Assembly (NCBI GenBank): GCA_946409855.1
Contig: CAMJXZ010000240.1
Location: 1-5,343, forward strand
Origin: an uncultured Clostridia bacterium
GTDB taxonomy: Bacteria > Bacillota > Clostridia > Christensenellales > Aristaeellaceae
Reading direction: 5' to 3'
Length of the DNA: 5,343 bases
In this document: positions 1-5,274 of the stretch, piece after piece
Position numbering within the stretch: the stretch's first letter is position 1
Layout of the letters: the number at the start of each line of letters is the position of its first letter
Program-made: the position numbers and the translations under genes
The notes under the pieces: model-generated
Databases searched by the model: none
Told to the model about the DNA's origin: nothing
Seen by the model: only the letters and a program-made list of their open reading frames with translations

Positions 1-480
1 GTCCGCTGCTGCGCGCTGCTGACAATCGCCGTCCTGCTGACCGCCGTTTCCTTTTCCGCGCTGGCGGAGGAGGACGATGAGGAAGTTGAATGCACAACGT
101 GGAGAGTCAGTCTGAATGAGGGCGTCCGGCTGGATGTTGACACGATACTCGTCCAGCAGGTGTCCGGCGCCATCGGGGAAGCGGGCATGGAAAACGCCTT
201 CGGCAGCCTCGTGAGCGATCCGGAAAGTTATTCCGTGATCATGGTCGCCGAGTTTGTTCAGGCGGACGCCGGCGAGCCCCCGGTCCTGCGCCTGTTTATT
301 CCCGGCGTGTACGACGAAGAACTCTTTGCGCTGGCCGGCATCGTCTCCGACGGGAACGTAATCTGGGAAACGCTGGAAATCACCGCGGTGGACGAAGACA
401 TCGTCACCGTCCGGCTGACCGAAAAGCAGGCCGATGATCTCCGGAATCATCCCGCCGTACTGGCGATTCTGTCCCGGTAA
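1..480 (+). CDS. small exported protein of unknown function (5'-truncated)
   Basis: The frame is open from the first base to a TAA at 478-480, giving 159 visible residues; the true start lies just left of the window. The visible N-terminus is a hydrophobic signal-peptide core (residues 5-21) ending in a good signal peptidase I site, A20-L21-A22 before a run of acidic residues. The protein is therefore probably secreted or released. A GTG at 160 could serve as a start, but using it would discard the signal peptide and I see no good ribosome binding site for it, so upstream initiation is preferred. The mature part is about 137 residues, acidic, without cysteine-rich, repeat or anchor features. 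I do not recognise the family. The last 21 residues (L139 to R159: LTEKQ, a Leu-Arg pair, then HPAV) resemble the closing helix-strand of peptidase inhibitor I9/subtilisin propeptides, but this is weak. A terminator follows directly, so it ends its transcription unit. Confidence 0.75.
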   Translation, partial: VRCCALLTIAVLLTAVSFSALAEEDDEEVECTTWRVSLNEGVRLDVDTILVQQVSGAIGEAGMENAFGSLVSDPESYSVIMVAEFVQADAGEPPVLRLFIPGVYDEELFALAGIVSDGNVIWETLEITAVDEDIVTVRLTEKQADDLRNHPAVLAILSR

Positions 481-496
481 TCCCGCGCCGCCATCC

Positions 497-540
497 ATCC
501 GTCACGGACGCTTCCCGTCCGCGGCGGATTATTTTATTTC
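497..540 (+). terminator. intrinsic terminator of the first gene
   Basis: Positions 497-510 pair with 516-529 around a 5-nt loop (511-515). The stem has 13 of 14 positions paired, with one A-C mismatch at 504/522 and one G-U pair. A T-rich tail follows immediately (530-540, TATTTTATTTC). It begins 16 bp after the stop codon at 478-480 and separates that gene from the flavoprotein gene. Confidence 0.8.
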
Positions 541-550
541 CTTATCCCGG

Positions 551-571
551 TGCCGGAAAATTTTATCGGCA
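551..571. promoter_or_regulatory. imperfect 21-bp palindrome, candidate operator
   Basis: The arms TGCCG (551-555) and CGGCA (567-571) are perfect inverted copies, and the centre AAA-T-TTT (558-564) is also symmetric. Eight of ten arm positions match around the central base 561. It ends 6 bp before the -35 hexamer of the flavoprotein promoter, a place where activators or repressors commonly bind. No regulator is encoded in the window, so the role is inferred from symmetry and position only. Confidence 0.4.
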
Positions 572-577
572 AAACGC

Positions 578-606
578 TGGACAATGTCTTCCGGAACGGC
601 TATACT
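578..606 (+). promoter_or_regulatory. sigma-A/sigma-70-type promoter of the flavoprotein gene
   Basis: A -35 TGGACA (578-583) and a -10 TATACT (601-606) are separated by exactly 17 bp; each hexamer has one mismatch to TTGACA and TATAAT. Transcription would start near 612-614, giving a leader of roughly 54 nt. The promoter lies after the upstream gene's terminator, so the flavoprotein gene has its own transcription start. Confidence 0.7.
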
Positions 607-616
607 TGAAGCAAAA

Positions 617-635
617 GGCGGACGCATGATCCGCC
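617..635 (+). promoter_or_regulatory. GC-rich hairpin at the 5' end of the flavoprotein mRNA
   Basis: GGCGGA (617-622) pairs perfectly with TCCGCC (630-635) around a 7-nt loop. With a start near 612-614, the hairpin would sit within a few nucleotides of the mRNA 5' end. Terminal stem-loops there often protect transcripts from 5'-dependent decay. It has no T-run, so it is not a terminator. It would also mask the only ribosome-binding-like sequence in front of the mini-ORF at 626. Confidence 0.4.
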
Positions 636-670
636 CGGAAAATCAATACGGAAAGGAAGGAACCATATGA
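626..670 (+). CDS. possible 14-codon leader ORF overlapping the flavoprotein start
   Basis: ATG at 626 opens a 14-residue frame (MIRPENQYGKEGTI). Its TGA stop (668-670) overlaps the ATG of the flavoprotein (667-669) in an ATGA arrangement, the classic geometry of translational coupling. A ribosome-binding-like AGGCGG lies at 616-621, but it is only 4 nt from the ATG and is partly inside the 5' hairpin. The peptide has no run of regulatory codons. It may be a real coupling leader or chance; the strong ribosome binding site at 655-661 lies inside this frame and could drive the flavoprotein alone. Confidence 0.25.
   Translation: MIRPENQYGKEGTI
655..661 (+). promoter_or_regulatory. ribosome binding site of the flavoprotein gene
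   Basis: GGAAGGA sits 5 nt before the ATG at 667, fixing that start codon. The protein begins there with a complete signal peptide. Confidence 0.75.
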
Positions 671-2958
671 AAAAGTTTCTGTGTGTCCTGATGGCGCTGT
701 GCATGGTTGCGGCTTACGCCGCCGCCGAGGCGCCGGCCTATCAGGCGGGCACCTATGAAGCAGTCGCGGCCGGTTTCGGCGGCGACGTGAAGGTGACCAT
801 GACCTTTGACGCGGACAAGATCACCGACGTAAAGGCCGAAGGCCCCAGCGAGACCGAGGGCATCGGCACCCGGGCGCTGGACAAGCTGCCCGGGGTCATC
901 CTGGAACAGCAGAGCGCGGATGTGGACGCCGTCGCCGGCGCCACGTTCACCAGCAAGGCCATCCGTCTGGCGGCGCAGGACTGCATCGACCAGGCCAAAG
1001 GCGTGACCGGCGAAGTGACGGCCAAGATGGCGCCCGGCACCTACGAGGGCCACGGCATCGGCTTCCGCATCGCCCTGCCGCTGAATGTCAGCGTGACCGT
1101 CAGCGAGGACCGCATCGAGTCGATCGTTGTGGACCAGGAGAACACCGCGGATACCAAGGCCTTCATCCAGACCGTCGTGGACAAGCTGATCCCCCGGATG
1201 CTGGAATACCAGTCCGTGTCCGTGGACGCGGTCAGCGGCGCGACGGCCACCAGCAACGCCGTCCGTCAGGCCACTGAGGACGCCGTTGTGCAGGCCATCG
1301 TGGCGGCCGGCGGCGACCCGTCCGACGTGCGCGCGTTCTATCACGCCATGCCCAAGAGCAGCGAGACTGAGGAGCTGAGCGCGGACGTGCTCGTCATCGG
1401 CCTGGGCGGCTCCGGCATGGCCGCGGCCATCAGCTCCGCCGAAAAGGGCCTGAACGTGCTGGCCATCGAAAAGGCGGCCAAGTGGGGCGGCAACTGCGTC
1501 CTGACCAGCGGCCCCATGGCCATCAACGTACCCAGTCAGGTGGCGGCGGAGATCGAAAACTGGCGGGATCCCATCTCCGGCGAAACCATCACCAAAAAGG
1601 CCGGCGACAACCTGATCGACAAGGAAGCCCTGTATCAGGCGTGGCTGGAATACACCACCAACGACGAGGGCGTCCAGCAGGCCAAGCCCGAAATCGTGCG
1701 CCTGTTCCTGGACGAGAGCGGCTATACCGACGACTGGCTGACCCAGTACGGCTTCCAGTTCAACGCGGCCAGCGGCTTCGCCGGCAACACCTGGGCGGCG
1801 TACACGCCCATCGCCGGCGGCAAGGCGCTGACCGAGGGCTTCTTCGCCGAGTGCATGGATAACTTTGTGAAGCTGGGCGGCCGGTACATGCTGGAGACCG
1901 AAGCGTATGACCTGATCGTCGAGGACGGCAAGGTCGTCGGCGCGAAGGCCCGCAACATGGTGGACGGCAAGGAATACGTGATCAGCGCCAAGGCCGTGGT
2001 CCTGGCCACCGGCGGCTTTGCCGGCAGCGGCGAAATGGAAAAGAAGTACCTGGAGAACACCTACTTCCCCCTCAAGGGCGAGTGGAAGCTCTTCGGCATG
2101 CAGCAGAACGACGGCAAGATGCTCGAGGCCGCCATCCGGAACGGCGCGGGCACCTACAACATCAGCGTGGCCCCGATGGTCCACGTCGGCGGTGTGGACG
2201 GCTTCCTGCCCGGCTTTGAGACGGTTCCCGGCGCCCGCGGCGGGGTCTGGTCCCAGGCTGATATGCCGCTGAACATGGCCATTTCTTCCGATTCCCTGGC
2301 TGTGGGCGGCGACGCCAAGCGCTTCACTCCCGAATCCTCCCTGTCCATGTTCAACCCCTGGATCGCCGGGCCGCACTTCTACAGCATCTACGGCAGCGAT
2401 CAGGTACAGAAGCTGATCCAGGAGGGCTTTGAGGAAGCGCCCTACGGCCCCTCCACCTCCTACCTGGGCTACGGCACCAGCATCCCCGCCCACACCCCGC
2501 TGACCATGGGCGAGACCGTGCTGCAGGCCGCCATCGACGCGGGCTACGTCTTCAAGGCGGATACCCTGGCCGAGCTGGCCGAAAAGATGGGCCTGGACGG
2601 CGCGACCCTTGAAGCGACCGTCGCGGCCTACAACGGCTACTGCGAAGCCGGCGAAGACCTCGAATTCGGCAAGGATCCCAAGTATCTCAAGGCCGTCACC
2701 GGCGCGCCGTACTACGGCATCATCGGCTCCTCCTGGTGCTACTCCACCTGCGGCGGCCTGGATGTCAACGAGAAATTCCAGGTGCTGCGCGCGGACGGCC
2801 AGACGCCCATCGAGGGCCTGTACGCCGTCGGCACCGACAGCATGGGCGTGCTCTTCTCCGAAACCAAGGCCTACGTCACCTACGGCGGCGGCGCCATGGG
2901 CTACGCCTTCACCAGCGGCCGGCTGGTCGGCGAAAACATCGCGGAAGCGCTCAAATAA
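667..2958 (+). CDS. exported flavoprotein reductase: two FMN-binding domains plus FAD-binding domain
   Basis: A 763-residue protein that probably takes electrons from a membrane donor and passes them through FMN to an FAD active site outside the membrane. Residues 1-20 form a Sec signal peptide (KK, hydrophobic core, cleavage near A18-A19-A20). Two FMN_bind domains follow (about 28-112 and 124-212), each opening with GTYE and carrying an ApbE-type flavinylation motif: D87-AVAGA-T93 and D187-AVSGA-T193. From 239 the FAD_binding_2 (fumarate reductase/succinate dehydrogenase flavoprotein) domain shows the dinucleotide fold G245-x-G247-G248-x-G250, acidic E268, W273-GGN, A447-TGGF, E716-GLYAVG and the closing SGRLVG (750-755). 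The family includes fumarate, urocanate and acrylate-type reductases. By hand alignment the fumarate catalytic residues are missing, so the substrate is unknown. No lipobox, cell-wall anchor or haem motif (CxxCH) is visible. An ApbE flavin transferase and the electron donor must be encoded elsewhere. The gene stands alone between its own promoter and terminator. Confidence 0.9.
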   Translation: MKKFLCVLMALCMVAAYAAAEAPAYQAGTYEAVAAGFGGDVKVTMTFDADKITDVKAEGPSETEGIGTRALDKLPGVILEQQSADVDAVAGATFTSKAIRLAAQDCIDQAKGVTGEVTAKMAPGTYEGHGIGFRIALPLNVSVTVSEDRIESIVVDQENTADTKAFIQTVVDKLIPRMLEYQSVSVDAVSGATATSNAVRQATEDAVVQAIVAAGGDPSDVRAFYHAMPKSSETEELSADVLVIGLGGSGMAAAISSAEKGLNVLAIEKAAKWGGNCVLTSGPMAINVPSQVAAEIENWRDPISGETITKKAGDNLIDKEALYQAWLEYTTNDEGVQQAKPEIVRLFLDESGYTDDWLTQYGFQFNAASGFAGNTWAAYTPIAGGKALTEGFFAECMDNFVKLGGRYMLETEAYDLIVEDGKVVGAKARNMVDGKEYVISAKAVVLATGGFAGSGEMEKKYLENTYFPLKGEWKLFGMQQNDGKMLEAAIRNGAGTYNISVAPMVHVGGVDGFLPGFETVPGARGGVWSQADMPLNMAISSDSLAVGGDAKRFTPESSLSMFNPWIAGPHFYSIYGSDQVQKLIQEGFEEAPYGPSTSYLGYGTSIPAHTPLTMGETVLQAAIDAGYVFKADTLAELAEKMGLDGATLEATVAAYNGYCEAGEDLEFGKDPKYLKAVTGAPYYGIIGSSWCYSTCGGLDVNEKFQVLRADGQTPIEGLYAVGTDSMGVLFSETKAYVTYGGGAMGYAFTSGRLVGENIAEALK
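748..1302 (+). repeat. tandem duplication of the FMN-binding domain within the flavoprotein
   Basis: Two homologous segments, about 748-1002 and 1036-1302, encode FMN-binding domains. The flavin-acceptor threonine codons lie at 943-945 and 1243-1245, exactly 300 bp apart. The DNA around both acceptor sites is also similar (GTGGACGC followed by a GGCGC/ACG core and ACCAGCAA). Elsewhere the copies have clearly diverged, so the duplication is old. Confidence 0.8.
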
Positions 2959-2975
2959 ACCGGTTTAACAGCGGC

Positions 2976-3006
2976 ACAGGGGAGGGCGAAGGCCCTCCCC
3001 TGTTTT
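2976..3006 (+). terminator. strong intrinsic terminator of the flavoprotein gene
   Basis: An 11-bp perfect stem with a GC-rich core (2977-2987 pairing with 2992-3002) and a GAAG tetraloop is followed by TTTT (3003-3006); A2976 can also pair with T3003. It starts 18 bp after the stop codon and ends the unit, so the downstream glycosidase is not co-transcribed by default. Confidence 0.92.
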
Positions 3007-3179
3007 GCATGCAGAAAAACGACGCGGCCCGCGGGATCATGTCCCGCAGGCTTTAGAAGTTACAGGAAAGAACTCCCTTGCCAGAAAAACAACGCTGCGC
3101 CGGGTCCTCTGACGATGCCAACTCTTTTGCTGATGGCTGCGCTGTTTACTCTCCTGTTTCGTAAGCGATTGCTCCGGGG

Positions 3180-3224
3180 GTTGGGCAGATGTATCGTTGG
3201 GCAGTGAAGGACGGCAGGACGGTA
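3180..3224. repeat. short direct repeats in the glycosidase upstream region
   Basis: GTTGGGCAG occurs at 3180-3188 and again at 3196-3204 (16-bp period). It is closely followed by an imperfect 8-bp tandem, GGACGGCA (3209-3216) and GGACGGTA (3217-3224). They may be regulator-binding half-sites or replication-slippage products. Confidence 0.5.
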
Positions 3225-3274
3225 CCGCCGCCGCGAGGGAAACCGGGTTGAATTCGTCCGGCTGCGATCTTGTC

Positions 3275-3294
3275 TCGTAAATGATCGTAAATGA
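3275..3294. repeat. perfect 10-bp tandem repeat
   Basis: TCGTAAATGA occurs twice head-to-tail (3275-3284 and 3285-3294). The 10-bp period puts both copies on roughly the same DNA face, as in direct-repeat operators. The second copy extends into the longer GATTGC-ending motif. Confidence 0.7.
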
Positions 3295-3320
3295 TTGCCC
3301 TGATTTGCAAAAGCCGGGTA

Positions 3321-3349
3321 TTGCCGGAACCGCGTCCCTGTGGTATGAT
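3321..3349 (+). promoter_or_regulatory. extended -10 promoter of the glycosidase gene
   Basis: TTGCCG (3321-3326) and TATGAT (3344-3349) are spaced by 17 bp, and a TG at 3341-3342 makes an extended -10 (TGnTATGAT). The start would be near 3355-3357, leaving a leader of about 33 nt. The weaker -35 combined with the extended -10 and upstream repeats fits a regulated promoter, which is an inference. Confidence 0.7.
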
Positions 3350-3374
3350 GCCGTTGACCAAATTATCCGCGAAT

Positions 3375-3379
3375 AGGAG
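3375..3379 (+). promoter_or_regulatory. ribosome binding site of the glycosidase gene
   Basis: AGGAG lies 9 nt before the ATG at 3389 and supports that start. The protein begins there with a full signal peptide. Confidence 0.75.
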
Positions 3380-3388
3380 ATCATCCGC

Positions 3389-5140
3389 ATGAAAAACCAT
3401 ACCGTTCGGCGTATCCTCTCTCTGCTTCTGCTGATCATGCTGACCTGCCTGCAGGTTCCCGGCGGTTTCGCCGAAACCCGGCCCGCCGCGGGCCACGCCT
3501 GGTGGCAGGATACCATCGTCTACCAGGTGTACCCCATGAGCTTTCAGGACACCGACGGCAACGGGTATGGGGATCTCCGGGGGGTGGACCTGCGCCTGGG
3601 CCACCTGGCTTCCCTGGGCGTAGGCGCCGTCTGGCTCACGCCTGTGTTTGTCTCCCCCATGGTGGACAACGGGTACGACGTGGCCGACTATACCGATATC
3701 GACCCCCTCTACGGCACAATGGCGGACATGGAACAGCTGATCGCCGACGCGGAGGCATACGGCATCCGCATCATCATGGACCTGGTCGTCAACCACACCT
3801 CCGACCAGCACCCCTGGTTTCTGGCCTCCTCGTCCGGCCGCGACGATCCCAAGAGCGACTGGTACATCTGGCGCGACCCGAAGCCGGACGGCTCCGCCCC
3901 CAACAACTGGCGGGCCATCTTCGGCGGCTCCGCCTGGACCTGGTGTGAAGCCCGGGGGCAGTATTATCTGCATACTTTCGCCGTCCAGCAGCCCGACCTC
4001 AACTGGGAGAACCCGGAGGTCCGGCAGGCCATCATCGACGCGGCGAACTTCTGGCTGGACAAGGGCGTGGGCGGCTTCCGGGTCGACGCGGTGCCCTACA
4101 TCAAAAAGCCCGCCGACTTTGCCGACGGCGAGCCGGACGGGGAGGACGGCATGGTCAGCATCCACCCCATGACCGCCAACACCGAAGGCATCCTGGACTT
4201 CCTGCGGGAATTCCGGAGCCGCACCGTCGCCGGGCGTGACGTCTTCACCGTGGGCGAGGCCAACGGCGTACAGGCCTCCGAGCTTGGGGACTGGGTAGGC
4301 GAAAACGGCGTTTTCGACATGATCTTCGAGTTCAGCCATGTGGACGTCGGCAGCGGCTCGGCGCACACCTGGTGCGACCCGGCTCCCTGGACGCTGACGG
4401 ACCTGAAGCGCGCTTTCGCGGCCAGCCAGGAGGCCATCCGCGAAAACGGCTGGTACCCGGTATTCCTGGAAAACCACGACCAGCCCCGTTCCATCGACCA
4501 CTACCTGCCGGACGCGGCGGACGACGTGATGGCCGCGAAGCTCCTGGGCACCCTGCTGCTGACCATGCGCGGCACGCCCTTTATCTACCAGGGGCAGGAG
4601 CTGGGCTACACCAACGCGGCCTGGGACGACGTCAGCCTCTACAATGACCTGAACACCCACGCGCAGTACGACTTTTCCATCCAGGAGGGCTTTTCTCCGG
4701 AAGAAGCCCTGGTCGGCGTGCACCGCTTCAGCCGGGACAACGCGCGTACCCCGATGCAGTGGGACAGCGGCGCGAACGCTTCCTTCACCGCCGGCACGCC
4801 CTGGCTGCCCGTGCACGGCAATTTCCCCGATGTGAACGTCGCCGCGGAAGGCGAAGACTCCGGCTCCGTCCTCTCCTGGTACCGGACGCTGACCGCCCTG
4901 CGCGCCGCCTCCCCCGAGCTGCTGTACGGCGATTATGAGGAGCTGTTCCCGGAGAGCGAGCAGATCTTCGCCTTCCGCCGGCGGACGGCGGACGGGCAGA
5001 TGGTCATCCTGCTGAACTTCACCAACGAAACGGTTGCTTACGACCCCGCCGCGACAGACGGCCTGAGGCCCCTGCTTTCCACCTGCGGCGCCGCGGAACC
5101 CGGCGTGCTGCAGCCGCTGGAAGCCGCGATCTGGCACTGA
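3389..5140 (+). CDS. secreted GH13 alpha-glucosidase / oligo-1,6-glucosidase
   Basis: A 583-residue glycoside hydrolase family 13 enzyme that should remove glucose from non-reducing ends of malto- or isomalto-oligosaccharides outside the cell. Residues 1-28 are a Sec signal peptide (RR, Leu-rich core, likely cleavage after G26-F27-A28). The catalytic (beta/alpha)8 barrel starts at about W38. It has a calcium-loop motif (D54, D56, N58, Y60, D62), D131-LVVN-H136, nucleophile D233 in GFRVDA (R231 conserved), acid/base E290 in VGEAN, and stabiliser D364 in ENHDQPR. The spacing of 57 and 74 residues matches oligo-1,6-glucosidase. QPDLN, GTPFIYQGQELG and SRDNARTPMQWD mark the oligo-1,6-glucosidase branch (likely subfamily 31). 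A beta-rich C-terminal domain closes the protein at normal family length. Linkage preference is uncertain: A234 after the nucleophile replaces the Val of classic isomaltases, but gut relatives with the same Ala can prefer alpha-1,6 bonds. It is monocistronic. Confidence 0.93.
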   Translation: MKNHTVRRILSLLLLIMLTCLQVPGGFAETRPAAGHAWWQDTIVYQVYPMSFQDTDGNGYGDLRGVDLRLGHLASLGVGAVWLTPVFVSPMVDNGYDVADYTDIDPLYGTMADMEQLIADAEAYGIRIIMDLVVNHTSDQHPWFLASSSGRDDPKSDWYIWRDPKPDGSAPNNWRAIFGGSAWTWCEARGQYYLHTFAVQQPDLNWENPEVRQAIIDAANFWLDKGVGGFRVDAVPYIKKPADFADGEPDGEDGMVSIHPMTANTEGILDFLREFRSRTVAGRDVFTVGEANGVQASELGDWVGENGVFDMIFEFSHVDVGSGSAHTWCDPAPWTLTDLKRAFAASQEAIRENGWYPVFLENHDQPRSIDHYLPDAADDVMAAKLLGTLLLTMRGTPFIYQGQELGYTNAAWDDVSLYNDLNTHAQYDFSIQEGFSPEEALVGVHRFSRDNARTPMQWDSGANASFTAGTPWLPVHGNFPDVNVAAEGEDSGSVLSWYRTLTALRAASPELLYGDYEELFPESEQIFAFRRRTADGQMVILLNFTNETVAYDPAATDGLRPLLSTCGAAEPGVLQPLEAAIWH

Positions 5141-5171
5141 TTCCGCAGGCAATAAAAAAATAAACAAAGAA

Positions 5172-5212
5172 GGATTCAGAAAAGCCGCCGGGCTTGGCTG
5201 AATCCCTCTTTT
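5172..5212. terminator. terminator after the glycosidase, possibly bidirectional
   Basis: GGATTCAG (5172-5179) pairs perfectly with CTGAATCC (5198-5205). An inner 5-bp stem (5182-5186 with 5191-5195) is separated by a 2x2 internal loop. A T-rich tail follows (5207-5212, TCTTTT). On the left side lies an A-rich run (5151-5171), which reads as a T-rich tail on the minus strand, so the element could also stop leftward transcription. Confidence 0.8.
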
Positions 5213-5226
5213 CCGGTTTTGATCCC

Positions 5227-5274
5227 GCGGCGAAACAGCCGGGGCCTGTCCGGACGCCGCCGGAAATATTTTTT
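5227..5274 (+). terminator. second, tandem terminator-like hairpin
   Basis: Two alternative stems are possible: GCGGCG (5227-5232) with CGCCGC (5255-5260), or TCCGG (5249-5253) with CCGGA (5260-5264). The second is followed by AATATTTTTT (5265-5274). It would back up the stronger hairpin just upstream. The remaining bases, 5275-5343, show no supported gene or site. Confidence 0.5.

Larger units (their letters stand above)
3159..3298. promoter_or_regulatory. pair of TCGTAA-NN-GATTGC motifs, candidate operators
   Basis: TCGTAAGCGATTGC (3159-3172) and TCGTAAATGATTGC (3285-3298) match at 12 of 14 positions and are 126 bp apart on the same strand. A third, partial copy (TCGTAAATGAT, 3275-3285) abuts the second. 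The proximal site ends 22 bp before the -35 of the glycosidase promoter. The distal copy also loosely resembles a catabolite-response element (GTAAGCG core) with two or three mismatches. Which regulator binds, if any, cannot be told from the window. Confidence 0.4.
3007..3320. other. gene-poor spacer upstream of the glycosidase promoter
   Basis: I find no supported gene in this stretch. It contains a short hairpin (GCGGGA 3031-3036 with TCCCGC 3042-3047, 5-nt loop, no T-run) and several short direct repeats listed separately. There is also a 30-codon frame at 3115-3207 with a hydrophobic then Arg/Lys-rich peptide but no ribosome binding site. The composition is visibly less GC-rich and less codon-like than the flanking genes. 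A long upstream control region for the glycosidase or degraded former coding sequence are both possible. Confidence 0.5.

Noticed and set aside
643..2493. 616-residue open frame on the minus strand opposite the flavoprotein
   Set aside because: It mirrors a GC-rich, codon-biased gene, has low-complexity Gly/Ala/His/Asp composition and no recognisable domain, and the plus-strand frame is unmistakable.
3159..3173. Catabolite-response element
   Set aside because: It has the GTAAGCG core but two or three mismatches to the consensus, lies about 150 bp from the promoter and is better explained as one copy of the repeated TCGTAA-NN-GATTGC motif.
2959..3207. In-frame readthrough of the flavoprotein stop codon into the spacer (82 further codons)
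   Set aside because: The frame stays open by chance; a strong terminator hairpin lies within it and the extension has no domain-like sequence.
3037..3516. 159-residue minus-strand frame across the spacer
   Set aside because: It covers the glycosidase promoter and signal peptide, and has no ribosome binding site or domain signature.
3146..5167. 673-residue open frame on the minus strand opposite the glycosidase
   Set aside because: Same shadow effect; it runs through the plus-strand promoter and into the glycosidase terminator region, and its translation matches no family I know.
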